A stretch of 64,000 nt of DNA from Micromonospora sp. WMMD980 (GTDB lineage: Bacteria; Actinomycetota; Actinomycetes; Mycobacteriales; Micromonosporaceae), in the NCBI RefSeq assembly GCF_029626035.1, contig NZ_JARUBE010000003.1:3348001-3412000 (forward strand). Reading direction: 5' to 3'. Positions 16,215 to 25,037 of this stretch are shown one piece after another. A model generated the notes under the pieces. That model had not been told where the DNA came from. It ran no database searches and was given only the letters and a program-made list of their open reading frames with translations. Each line of letters starts with the position of its first letter. The first letter of the stretch is position 1. A program made the position numbers and the translations under genes.

Positions 16215-17960
16215 ATGAGCAGGCGCTACCGGAACCGACGGTCACGTGGTGCGACACCTACCCGGCTGGCCCTGGTGGCGGTGGTGCTCGCCGCGACCGG
16301 CGCGCTCACCGCCACCTTCGTCTCCAGCGGCGGCAAGGGCACGACGGACGCGGCCACCAGCCTGTCGGACTACGTGGCGATCGAGCGGATCCGGCCGAAC
16401 GTGGTCGCGCCCCGGACCGGGCCGATGGCGTCGACCGGCCGGTTCACCGTCGACTGCGGGACCAATCGCATCGGCAAGTTCAGCCCGGACAATCCGGTGG
16501 CGCAACCCGGCGTACGCAACGGCGCCGAGCACGTGCACGACTTCGTCGGCAATCTCGCCATCACCGCGGACTCCTCCGACGCGGTCCTCGCCGCCTCGGG
16601 AACCACCTGCGTCAACGGTGACAGGTCCTCGTACTTCTGGCCGGTGGTCCGGATCGACCGTTCCGTGCGCGCCGGCGCCCGCGACGTCCGACGGGCATTG
16701 GCCGCCACCCCGGGCGCCGTGGTCTGCCCCACGGTGGGCGACCGCCTGCCCGCCGTACCCGTGTCGGCGAGAGCGGCGGTCGACCGCCGGCTCGCCGAGT
16801 TCGACCGGCTCGAAGCCGCCGCGGACCGACGGGTCCGCGGCACCCGCGGCGCGGACATCCGCGTCAACAACGACGTGCTGAACTGGCTTCGCGTCCGTCG
16901 CGCGGCCACGCTCACCGCCATCGGGGACACGATCCGCGCCGCCGGCGGGCGCGCCCCGACCGGCCTGGTCGCACTGGCCGACTGCGACGTCAGCTACGAC
17001 GGCATCCACACCAGGCTGCACACCGCGCACACCACCGCCGCGAGCGCGGCGACCCCGCAGGTGACCTGCCCGTCGGTGCGGGACCGGCTGCCGGGTGTGC
17101 CGCGGCCGGCCCTGGCGGAGGTCGACCGCGGGCTCGCCGACCTGGACCGGCAGATCGCCGAGGCCAACCAACGCCTGGTCACCAGCCGCGGTGCGGGCGA
17201 CGCCGGATTCGTGGAGAACGCCGTCCTCGGCCCGCTGAGGGCGAAGCGAACCGCGTTGCTCAAGCGGATCGCCGACGCGGTCGGCCGGAGCGGCGCCCGA
17301 ACGGAGGGCCTCGACGCGCTCGCCCCGTGCACCGTCGACCGGCGCAGTGGCCAGCCGGCCACCCCGCCGACCACCGGCGCGAGCCCGCTGCCCGAACCGC
17401 AGGGACCGAACCTGGAACTGCCGAACAACACCGGGCGGATCCTCCGACCGGAGGCGGTCGTCATCGAGTACCGCGGCAACGCGGTCGGCAAGGTCGTCCC
17501 CATGCCCCGGTTCCTGCGCGAACTGACCGGCGACGCCAAGCCCACCAGCCGCGGCCCGGCCAACGCCCGCGCCACCTGGACCTGTTCCGGGTTCGGTGAC
17601 CGGCTCTCCGACAAGTATCCGATCTGCCCCGCCGGCAGCCGGGTCCAACGCGTCCAGGACTTCCCCGGCTGCTGGGACGGCCGGAACACCGACAGCGCCA
17701 ACCATCGCGACCACGTCGCCTTCGCCGACCGGAGCACCGGGGCCTGCCCGCAGGGGTTCACCGCGATCCCGCAGGTGCGCATCACCATCTCCTACGACAT
17801 CCCGCGTGGCGTGCAGCGCAGCGGACGGTACGCCCTCGACTCCTTTCCCGAGGAGAACCACAACCCGTTCTCCGACCACAACGACTTCGTCAACGTCAAC
17901 TCCACCAGGACCATGGAGCGCATCGCGGCCTGCCTCAACGGCGGAAGGAACTGTCGCTGA
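16215..17960 (+). CDS. Secreted DUF1996 protein with a duplicated helical insert
   Basis: A 581-residue protein with an N-terminal membrane anchor or signal (about residues 14-36). The DUF1996 domain appears in two blocks: RFTVDCGTNRIGKFSPDNP with AEHVHDFVGN near residues 70-120, and the later part with WTCSGFGDRLSDKYPICPAG, CWDGRNTDSANHRDHVAF, ITISYDIPRG and the C-terminal NDFVNVN. Between them lie two related segments of about 95 residues beginning VVCPTVGDRLPAVP and VTCPSVRDRLPGVP, each followed by charged helices. DUF1996 proteins are secreted and of unknown function. The start follows GAGGAGAAGACGAC. Confidence 0.85.
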   Translation: MSRRYRNRRSRGATPTRLALVAVVLAATGALTATFVSSGGKGTTDAATSLSDYVAIERIRPNVVAPRTGPMASTGRFTVDCGTNRIGKFSPDNPVAQPGVRNGAEHVHDFVGNLAITADSSDAVLAASGTTCVNGDRSSYFWPVVRIDRSVRAGARDVRRALAATPGAVVCPTVGDRLPAVPVSARAAVDRRLAEFDRLEAAADRRVRGTRGADIRVNNDVLNWLRVRRAATLTAIGDTIRAAGGRAPTGLVALADCDVSYDGIHTRLHTAHTTAASAATPQVTCPSVRDRLPGVPRPALAEVDRGLADLDRQIAEANQRLVTSRGAGDAGFVENAVLGPLRAKRTALLKRIADAVGRSGARTEGLDALAPCTVDRRSGQPATPPTTGASPLPEPQGPNLELPNNTGRILRPEAVVIEYRGNAVGKVVPMPRFLRELTGDAKPTSRGPANARATWTCSGFGDRLSDKYPICPAGSRVQRVQDFPGCWDGRNTDSANHRDHVAFADRSTGACPQGFTAIPQVRITISYDIPRGVQRSGRYALDSFPEENHNPFSDHNDFVNVNSTRTMERIAACLNGGRNCR

Positions 17961-18153
17961 GCGTCGGGCGGGGTGCCGATCACGTGATCCCGGATCGGGG
18001 CGGAGCACACCGGCACTCCCCGGTCCGTCCCGGTCCGGGGACGGCTCAGCACCGGCGCGGGCCGCCGGCGGCGCCGAGCGCGGCCACCCGCGCGGCGCGA
18101 AGCCGGCGGCCGCCCGTCGTCGTCCGGCCCGGATCGCCGGCCGGCGCGCGGAG

Positions 18154-19647
18154 CTACGCCGAGTTGCGCCACCTGCGCCCGTGCCGGCCGATGAGCCGGT
18201 CCGCGTCGGTCGGGCCCCAGGAGGCGGCCTCGTAGGTGGGGATCGGCGAGTTGTCCTTCTCCCAGTACTCGATGATCGGGTCGACGATCCGCCAGCACTG
18301 CTGCACCTCGTCGCTGCGGATGAAGAGCGACGCGTCACCGATCAACGCGTCCAGCAGCAGCCGCTCGTACGCCTCCGGCGACTCCTCGACGAACGTCTGG
18401 TCGTACGAGAACTCCATGGTCGCCGTGCGGACCCGGAAGGAGTGACCAGGCACCTTGGCGCCGAAGCGCAGCGAGATGCCCTCGTTGGGTTGGATCCGCA
18501 GGATCAGCGCGTCGGCCTCGAGGCCGGTGAGCTGGTCGGTCGGGATCGGCAGGTGCGGCGGCCGCTGGAACTGCAACGCCACCTCGGTGAGCCGGGCCGG
18601 CAGACGCTTGCCGGTGCGCACGTAGAACGGCACCCCGGCCCACCGCCAGTTGTCCACGTTGAGCCGCATCGCCGCGTAGGTCTCGGTCCGCGACAGCGGG
18701 TCGACGCCGGCTTCCTCCCGGTAGCCGGCCATCAGCTCCTCGCGGGTGCCGCCCCGGGTGTACTGACCACGGACCGCCGCCTCGGCGATGTCCCGGTCGG
18801 TCGGCAGCCGGATCGCCTGCAACAGCTTCACCTTCTCGTTGCGCAGACCCTCCGCCTCGAACGAGGCCGGCGGCTCCATCAGGGCCAGCGCGAGGACCTG
18901 GAGCACGTGGTTCTGCACGATGTCCCGCATCGCGCCGGCATCCTCGTAGAAGCCGCCGCGGGAACCGACACCGAGCGTCTCCGCGACGGTGATCTGCACG
19001 TGGTCGACCCAGGAGCGGTCCCAGATCGGCTGGAAGATCGAGTTCGCGAACCGCAGCGCCAGCACGTTCTGGACGGTGTCCTTACCCAGATAGTGGTCGA
19101 TCCGGAAGACCTGGTGCTCGTCGAACGCGCTGTGCACCACACCGTCCAGCTCGCGGGCGGTGACCAGGTCGCGCCCGTACGGCTTCTCGATGACCAGCCG
19201 CGCGAAGGAGCCCTCGCGCGGCTGGTTGAGCCCGACACCGGCCAGCCCGTTGATCGCCGGCTCGAAGGCTCCGGCCGGGGTCGACAGGTAGAAGAGCCGG
19301 TTGCCGGACGTGCCCCGCTGCGCGTCCAACTCGTCGAGCGTCTCCACGAGCCGCTTGTAGGTCTCCGGGTCGTCGTAGCCGCCGGCCACGTACCGGACAC
19401 CGCCCCGGAGCTGGCGCTTGCCGGCGAGGGCACGCCCGCCCAGGGCGCTCTCCGCGAACTGCTCGTCGGTCATCGGCGTACGCGCGACGCCGACCAGCGC
19501 GAACTGGTCCGGAAGACGCTCGTGCCGGGCCAGGCTCTCGACGGCGGGCAGCAGCTTACGCCGGGTCAGGTCACCGGACGCGCCGAAGATCACCAGCGTG
19601 GCCGGCGGGGCACTCCGCTCCTGGATGAGCTGAGCTGCGTGGTCCAT
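18154..19647 (-). CDS. zwf: Glucose-6-phosphate 1-dehydrogenase
   Basis: A 497-residue cytosolic enzyme that oxidises glucose 6-phosphate to 6-phosphogluconolactone with NADP, the entry step of the pentose phosphate pathway. The cofactor motif is VIFGASGDLTRRKL and the active-site peptide is FRIDHYLGKDTVQN. EKPYGRDL and the C-terminal PTYEAASWGP are further family markers. I chose the ATG at 19647 because GGAGGA lies 9 bases upstream; an ATG at 19668 would add seven residues. No opcA, tal or tkt gene lies beside it in this window. Confidence 0.96.
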   Translation of the reverse strand: MDHAAQLIQERSAPPATLVIFGASGDLTRRKLLPAVESLARHERLPDQFALVGVARTPMTDEQFAESALGGRALAGKRQLRGGVRYVAGGYDDPETYKRLVETLDELDAQRGTSGNRLFYLSTPAGAFEPAINGLAGVGLNQPREGSFARLVIEKPYGRDLVTARELDGVVHSAFDEHQVFRIDHYLGKDTVQNVLALRFANSIFQPIWDRSWVDHVQITVAETLGVGSRGGFYEDAGAMRDIVQNHVLQVLALALMEPPASFEAEGLRNEKVKLLQAIRLPTDRDIAEAAVRGQYTRGGTREELMAGYREEAGVDPLSRTETYAAMRLNVDNWRWAGVPFYVRTGKRLPARLTEVALQFQRPPHLPIPTDQLTGLEADALILRIQPNEGISLRFGAKVPGHSFRVRTATMEFSYDQTFVEESPEAYERLLLDALIGDASLFIRSDEVQQCWRIVDPIIEYWEKDNSPIPTYEAASWGPTDADRLIGRHGRRWRNSA

Positions 19648-19908
19648 GGTCTGCGTTCCTCCGGGCATCAGGGGTGTCTGGTCGGGGTAGCGCCGCGGTC
19701 GTGGGCTTCGAGCGTCGCACGCCCGACCGGACCGGCAGGCGGCCCGGCTACAGTTCGGGACGGTCGTCGGGGTACCCCTGCTCGGACGTCCGCCTGGGCC
19801 CGAGGCCGCGAGACCAGCGTAGCCACGCGGCGTTCTCCGGTGCCGCCCACGCGTCCGCTGTCCACAGCGACCCTCGATCGGGCGTCCGGCCGGGGCTACG
19901 ATGCCCCG

Positions 19909-20668
19909 GTGACGCCGGACAAGTGGGCGCGGTGGCTCCTGACCCGCCGCGACGGCGACAGCGCGGGCCGGCGCGCCCGCAACGCCCAGGATCTGGCCGT
20001 GTTCCGGGACGGCGTCCTCGACCGAGCCGGCCTGACGGCCGACGACGTGGTGCTCGACGTGGGTTGCGGGACGGGACTGATCGGGTTCGGCGCGCTGGAC
20101 CGCCTCGGCCCGGACGGTCGGGTCATCTTCAGCGACGTCTCACCCGACGTGCTCGACGAGTGCCGGCGCACCGCCGGTGGCGACGGGCGGACGGATCTCC
20201 CTGTTCGAGCCCGTCAACGGCTTCGCGGCGCGACTCCGGCCCGACGACCTGTTCGGCATCGGCGACTCGCCCGTGCGGGACCTGATCGCCAAGGTGGACG
20301 ACGTCTACCGGAGCACCACCGGAGAAGACACCCGACCGATGATGGACTTCGACGAGCGTGACCTGCTCGACTGGGCGGTGACCGCCGGCTTCGAGGCGGT
20401 GGAACTGGACTACCGCGCCCAGGTCGACGCGCCCGCCGACCCGATCGGGAGCTGGCACACACTCCAGCGCGTGGCGCCCAACCCCCTGGTCCCCACGTAC
20501 GGCGAGGCGATCGCCGCCGCCCTGACCGACGACGAACGCGAGCGTCTCGACGCGTACATGGTGGCCCTGGCCACGGCCGGCACACCGACGCGGCGCACGA
20601 TGGCCACGGCGTTCCTGCGCGCCCGGCGGCCGGGCCAGGGAACCATCGGGCAGGTCCAGGTCCATTAA
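19909..20668 (+). pseudogene. SAM-dependent methyltransferase with internal deletion and frame change
   Basis: The 5' part from the GTG at 19909 carries motif I (VVLDVGCGTGLIGFG) and the strand with VIFSDVSPDVLDECRRTA. The sequence then jumps into another frame at about 20177 to GGRISLFEPVNGFAAR, which in intact relatives lies some 60 residues further on. The segment with motif IV is missing, so one deletion removed about 180 bases and shifted the frame. The 3' part runs in frame to TAA at 20666-20668. It is the first of several damaged genes ahead of the IS elements. Confidence 0.75.
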
Positions 20669-20674
20669 TGAGGT

Positions 20675-21083
20675 ATGGGCTTGCTTCGCAGAGCGGAACC
20701 CGCGGGCTACGAGGACTTCGTCGCCAGCCGGTACCGCGAGATCGTCCGCTTCGGCGCGCTGCTGACCGGTGACGGCCGGCTGGGCGAAGACCTGGCCCAG
20801 GAGGGTCTGATCGCGGCCTACCGGTCGTGGCACCGGTTGGGCGTGCCGGACGGGCGGCCGGAGGCGTACGTCCGGCGGGTGATGGTCCGTACCGCGATGC
20901 GGGCCCGGCGTCGGCGCTGGCGCGGCGAGGTGCCGACCGAGGAACTGCCGGACGCGTCCCGTGGTGGCTTCACGGACCAGTCGGATCTCACCGTGCAGGT
21001 GCTCGCCAGCCTGCGCCGGTTACCCGCCGACCAGCGGGTGGTGCTCGTGTTGCGGTTCTGGGCCGACGCCTCCGAGGCCGAGC
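20675..21083 (+). pseudogene. SigE-family ECF sigma factor, 3' end lost
   Basis: About 136 residues of an ECF sigma factor. Region 2 is present (YEDFVASRYREIVRFGALLTGD and EDLAQEGLIAAYRSWHRL), followed by the linker and the first helix of region 4 (LRRLPADQRVVLVLRFWADASEAE). Homology stops at about 21083, before the region 4 helix-turn-helix that reads the -35 box, and the frame runs into the 3' end of the hydrolase gene on the other strand. The protein could not recognise promoters normally. The join marks a deletion between two formerly separate loci. Confidence 0.75.
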
Positions 21084-21086
21084 TGG

Positions 21087-21487
21087 TCAGCCGGCCGGCG
21101 AACACCATCCGTCGACCATGGCGACGATGCGGGCGGCCACCGCGTCCGGGTCCACGAGTTGATGCAGGTGGAGCCCGGGCACCTGGTCGACGGCCCAGCC
21201 GCGGTCCCGCGCGTCCTGCGCGGCGTGCTCGTAGGGCGGCCCGAACAGCAGATACCCGCAGGCCGCGTCGTCCCAGCCGTCCGGCACGGGAATGCTCTCC
21301 TCGTAGTAGCTGAGCGGCAGGCGCGGCTGCTCGGCCGAGACGTCGCTCCGGGTCTGCGGATCCGGGAACATCGGCGCCACGTCGGACTCGTCCCACCACG
21401 CCGTCCACTGCGGCAGCCGGCCATCGGTCGCCTTGGGTCGCAGAAAAGCCAGCAGCTCGGGCGGCGCCACCGCCGTCGACCCGCTGC
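21087..21487 (-). pseudogene. Alpha/beta hydrolase, C-terminal half (split by IS copy 1)
   Basis: This frame encodes the last 131 residues of an alpha/beta hydrolase (GSTAVAPPELLAFLRPK to MVDGWCSPAG), including the likely catalytic His region near LHLHQLVDPDAV. Its N-terminal half lies beyond the IS element at 23482-23791. Deleting the IS (21488-23476) and one copy of the 5-base repeat GCTGC restores a single frame of about 236 residues. TGA at 21087-21089 is the original stop. Confidence 0.8.
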
Positions 21488-23476
21488 CCTGCGTTCCGCA
21501 GCTCGGCGTCGATATAGGCGGCGGATCTGGGCTGTGAGCTGGGCAAACACCGGTAGGCCCGGTGACATGGCGTGTCACTAGGCGGCTGTGTTGTTGCAGG
21601 TCAGGCGGTTGCGGGTGTGGCGTGGAAGATCCGGGGCGGTTCGGTGATCTTCAGCTTGGTGAGCAGGGCCTTCTGGGGTTGGGACAGTTCGGTGCGCTGG
21701 GCGAAGGTGCCGGCGGGGCCGGTGAACACGCCCAGGTGTAGCCGGTCGATCTCGGTGTGGATCGCGGTCCAGGTGCGGCCGGTCTCGGTTTCGGCGACCC
21801 GGATGAGCAGCAGGGCCAGCCAGCAGAGCAGGATGTGGGCGCGGATGCGGTCCTCGCGGCGGTGGAACACCGGGCGCAGGTCGAGGGTGGTCTTCATGTC
21901 GCGCCAGCCGCGTTCGACTTCGAGGAGCTGCTTGTAGCCCAGGGCGATGTCCTCGGCTGACAGTGTCGGGTCGGAGCAGCGCAGCAGGTACTTGCCGTCG
22001 AGGCGCTGTTCGGCCTTGACCTTGCCTTGGTCGAGGCGTAGCAGGCCCTTGGGGGTGACGCGCAGGAACCGGTTCAGGCCGGGTTTGGTGGAGATCACGC
22101 CGCGTAGCTCGGCGCGTTTGGTGGCCGGCAGCCGGTCGGTGTCGTCGATCAGGTCGGTGAGCTGGGCGATCAGCCGTTGGCGCACGGCGGCGTCGCGGTC
22201 GGCGGCTTCTGGGTTGTAGCAGATGACGAACCGGTCGTCGGTGTCGATGTTGACTTCCTTGACCTGCAGGTTGCCCGCGACGGTCGCGTAGCGGCCCTGT
22301 CTGGCGAGGGCGGCGTCGGCTTCGCTGGTGCCGGCGCGTAGCTTCTCGCCGAGGATGTAGTGCCCGCCGCCCTGTTGCAGGAAGCGGCGGTTCTCGGCGG
22401 AGGCGAACCCGCGGTCGGCGACCCAGACCACCCGGGCCAGGCTCCACTCGCGCATGTCGGTCTTGACCTGCCGGATCAGGGCGGAGTCGCTGGTGTTGCC
22501 GGGCCAGCACCACACCCGCACGGGAATGCCGGTGCGAGTGACGGCCATCCCGACCACGACCTGAGGCAGGTCGTCGCGGGAGTCCTTGCTCTTGCCATGG
22601 GTGCGGAACCCGGCCTGCTTGACCGCCGCCGGATCGTCCTCGGACACGACCCGGCCCTGCTGGTCACGCCACAGCGGTTCGTCGGCCTCGTCGAGTTCGA
22701 AGTAGGTGCTGGTGGTGTCGAAGAACAGCAGGTCGACCTCAAGGTTGAGCAGGTCGGCGATCTGGTCGTAGACCCCGCGGGTCAACGCGGGCTCGACCTC
22801 GATCAACTGGTCCATCGCCCGGTAGCAGGCGTCGTCGGTGACATGCGGCAGGCCGGGCAGGTGCACGTCCTGGCAGACCCAGTCGGCGGCGGCCAGCTTG
22901 CTCGACGGGGCCAGGGCCCGGTTGGCGACCAGCGCGAACAGCACCCGCTCGACGTCGACCTCCCGGCGGGACGAGCCGACCAGCGGCCGCAGGACCGTGT
23001 CGACGCGCAGCCGGCGCCACAACCCGTCGAGCAACCACGCCCCACCCAGCGGACGGGACTCCAGGAACGACAAGCCTGCCGGCGCCGCCGCGGCCAGGGC
23101 GTCAGCCGGGCCGAGCAACCGCGACAACGCGTCGACCAGGCGGCGGATACCGGCCACGTCGAGCTGATCCTCGCGGCCGAACGAGTACAACACCCGCGTC
23201 TTGGACGCCTTCGCGGCCGGGTCCCACTCGTTGTGGGCCAACTGCAGGTAGCGGATCCTCTGCCCGTCACGGGTCTTGCGGGTCGACGCTTTCACGTACA
23301 CGAGGCACGACCGTACACCGACTATGGATCAACGCATAGATCGGCAGCTCAGCAAAGTCATCCACAGGCAGGCGTGTCACTAGGAGTTTTCGCCGTTCCC
23401 GCCAGACCGCAACACCCTGACCTGCACCTCCACACCACGACGCCGACTATATCGACACCGAGCTGCGGAACGCAGG
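21488..23476 (-). mobile_element. IS1634-type (IS4 superfamily) insertion sequence, copy 1
   Basis: A 1,989-bp element with terminal inverted repeats of about 30 bp beginning CCTGCGTTCCGCAGCTCGG; the two ends differ at one position within the repeat. It is flanked by the direct repeat GCTGC (21483-21487 and 23477-23481), a true target-site duplication, because its removal rejoins the hydrolase frame exactly. It carries one transposase gene. Copy 2 at 25038-27026 has the same length and orientation and looks identical. Confidence 0.92.
21601..23301 (-). CDS. IS1634-family transposase, copy 1
   Basis: A 566-residue DDE transposase of the IS4 superfamily. The N-terminus (MYVKASTRKTRDGQRIRYLQ) and the middle (DLLFFDTTSTYFELDE, then VVWVADRGFASAENRRFLQ) carry the first two acidic residues. 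The C-terminal YKQLLEVERGWRDMKTTLDL region holds the Y-(2)-R-(3)-E-(6)-K-type signature with the last Glu. The gene is complete and has the same predicted protein as copy 2, so recent activity is likely. It interrupts an alpha/beta hydrolase gene. Confidence 0.95.
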   Translation of the reverse strand: MYVKASTRKTRDGQRIRYLQLAHNEWDPAAKASKTRVLYSFGREDQLDVAGIRRLVDALSRLLGPADALAAAAPAGLSFLESRPLGGAWLLDGLWRRLRVDTVLRPLVGSSRREVDVERVLFALVANRALAPSSKLAAADWVCQDVHLPGLPHVTDDACYRAMDQLIEVEPALTRGVYDQIADLLNLEVDLLFFDTTSTYFELDEADEPLWRDQQGRVVSEDDPAAVKQAGFRTHGKSKDSRDDLPQVVVGMAVTRTGIPVRVWCWPGNTSDSALIRQVKTDMREWSLARVVWVADRGFASAENRRFLQQGGGHYILGEKLRAGTSEADAALARQGRYATVAGNLQVKEVNIDTDDRFVICYNPEAADRDAAVRQRLIAQLTDLIDDTDRLPATKRAELRGVISTKPGLNRFLRVTPKGLLRLDQGKVKAEQRLDGKYLLRCSDPTLSAEDIALGYKQLLEVERGWRDMKTTLDLRPVFHRREDRIRAHILLCWLALLLIRVAETETGRTWTAIHTEIDRLHLGVFTGPAGTFAQRTELSQPQKALLTKLKITEPPRIFHATPATA

Positions 23477-23481
23477 GCTGC

Positions 23482-23791
23482 GGGCGGGCATCGCCGCGTC
23501 GACGAACAGGCAGCCGGCCACCGGACGCCGGGCCGCCTCGACGACGACCGGGACGAAGAGGCCGGCGTTGCTGTGCGCGACCAGGACCACCGGCATGTCC
23601 GACGGCAGCTCGCCGATGGATCCGGCGACGGTCTCCGCGACGGACGGCCAGAACGGCGGCCCGGCATCCGCCACACCGAGCAGCGAGGGAACCACCGTGA
23701 CCGCACCCGAGGCGTTCAGCCTCGTCGCCACCGGCGCCCACGTCAGCGGACCCACCGATGGGCTGTGCACGAGAACAATCGCGGCATCCAT
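23482..23791 (-). pseudogene. Alpha/beta hydrolase, N-terminal half (split by IS copy 1)
   Basis: The first 103-105 residues of an alpha/beta hydrolase: IVLVHSPSVGPLTWAPVA carries the oxyanion-hole strand and VVLVAHSNAGLFVPVV carries the nucleophile elbow (AHSNAG). The reading frame enters the IS after MPARS. The other half lies at 21087-21487. Confidence 0.8.
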
Positions 23792-23964
23792 CGGTTCGCC
23801 GTGCCTGACGTCGCCCGCCGGCCGCCACCCCGTTCGTCACGCCGACGGCGAACACGGCACCCGTGGATCCACCCGCCCACCGGGATGATGTGCTCCGCGA
23901 CGCAGACTCCGCGATCCCGTGCCCGATCGGTCACCCGCCCCCGGTGTTCACCCCGTTCGACGAC

Positions 23965-24198
23965 CTAGGCGCACGCCATGCAGAAGCGGGCGAACGGCCG
24001 AGCGGCGAGCCGTTCCGCGCCGATCGGCTGCCCGCACCGCTCGCAGAGGCCATAGGTCGCCGTGTCCACCCGACGCAGCGCGTCGTCGAGGTCGGCGACC
24101 CGCTGTCGCGCCCCGGCCAGCAGCGCGGTCAACTGGGCACGGACGCGCCGCGGAGAGGACGCCCGGGTGGCGGCGGCGCGGAGCCGGATGCCGTCCAC
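23965..24198 (-). CDS. DksA/TraR-type zinc-finger protein, short
   Basis: A 77-residue protein with a short coiled helix (VRAQLTALLAGARQRVADLDDALRRV) and a C4 zinc finger (YGLCERCGQPIGAERLAARPFARFCMACA). DksA/TraR proteins reach into the RNA polymerase secondary channel. Typical actinomycete members have about 110 residues; here the N-terminal helix is reduced and an upstream in-frame TAA lies close by, so the gene may be truncated. The start is a GTG at 24198 without an obvious ribosome binding site. Confidence 0.65.
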   Translation of the reverse strand: MDGIRLRAAATRASSPRRVRAQLTALLAGARQRVADLDDALRRVDTATYGLCERCGQPIGAERLAARPFARFCMACA

Positions 24199-24268
24199 GG
24201 GCGGCCCCGGCAGGCAATACCCTTAACCATGAGCACGGCGCTCGCTGCTCGACTCGGGAGGCACACCC

Positions 24269-24832
24269 ATGCTCGGTACGACCGAATCCGTCACGTACCT
24301 CATCGTGGACGGGGAGAACATCGACGCCACGCTCGGCAACAGTGTCCTGGAGCGCCGGCCGGCCCCGGCGGAGCGCCCCCGGTGGGAGCGTCTGCGGGAC
24401 TTCGCACGGGACACGTGGCAGCAGCCGGTGAAGGCGCTGTTCTTCCTCAACGCCTCGGGCGGCGGCCTGCCGATGCCCTTCGTCCGGGCGCTCCTGAGCA
24501 TGGAATACCGACCCATCCCGCTCGCGGGATCGTCGGATCAGAAGGTGGTGGACATCGGCATCCAGCGGACGTTGGAGGCGATCGCCCGGCGCCCGGGCAA
24601 CGTGATGCTCGCCAGCCACGACGGCGACTTCCTGCCGCAGGTCGACGCGCTCCTGCGGAATGATCATCGGGTCGCGGTCGTCGGGTTCAAGGAGTTCCTC
24701 AACGCCGGCTTCGCCGACCTGCCGGGCCTGCAGGTGTTCGACATCGAGGAGGATGCGGGCTGCTTCACCAACGTTCTTCCCCGGGTGCGCATCATCGACC
24801 TGGACAGCTTCGACCCCGAGCGCTTCCTGTAG
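24269..24832 (+). CDS. NYN-domain (PIN-like) ribonuclease-like protein
   Basis: A 187-residue protein with a complete NYN domain. The acidic residues expected at a metal-dependent RNase site are present in LIVDGENIDATL, SSDQKVVDIGIQ and ASHDGDFLPQ. The C-terminus forms strands around VAVVGFKEFLNAGFADL. The substrate of these LabA/DUF88-like proteins is generally unknown, with RNA likely. GGGAGG lies ahead of the ATG at 24269. It is the only clearly intact non-IS gene in the damaged region between the two IS copies. Confidence 0.88.
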   Translation: MLGTTESVTYLIVDGENIDATLGNSVLERRPAPAERPRWERLRDFARDTWQQPVKALFFLNASGGGLPMPFVRALLSMEYRPIPLAGSSDQKVVDIGIQRTLEAIARRPGNVMLASHDGDFLPQVDALLRNDHRVAVVGFKEFLNAGFADLPGLQVFDIEEDAGCFTNVLPRVRIIDLDSFDPERFL

Positions 24833-24931
24833 GCCGGGCACCATCCGGGCGACCGCGCGGACGGCGGGAAACGCACTTCTCCGAACGGCTTTCGCTCCGT
24901 AGGATCCCCGGCGATCAAGGGGGATGAAGCG

Positions 24932-25037
24932 GTGGGCGATTTCCAGCAGTTCGTGGCGGATGTGACGTCGCGTCTGTCCGCGATGGGCACGGGCGAGTTG
25001 TACGTCGTCGGCGACGGCCTCGACCGGGACTCCCTCT
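24932..25037 (+). pseudogene. 5' fragment of a gene cut by IS copy 2
   Basis: A GTG at 24932 opens a frame of about 35 codons (VGDFQQFVADVTSRLSAMG, then ELYVVGDGLDRDS) that runs straight into the left end of IS copy 2. GGGGGATGAAG precedes it as a ribosome binding site. No continuation is seen on the other side of the element at 27027, so the rest of the gene has been lost. The family is not recognised. Confidence 0.55.

Noticed and set aside
17978..17989. GATCACGTGATC palindrome after the DUF1996 gene
   Set aside because: Twelve bases of mirror symmetry are not rare here, and there is no promoter or gene start near it. It could help termination but the support is weak.
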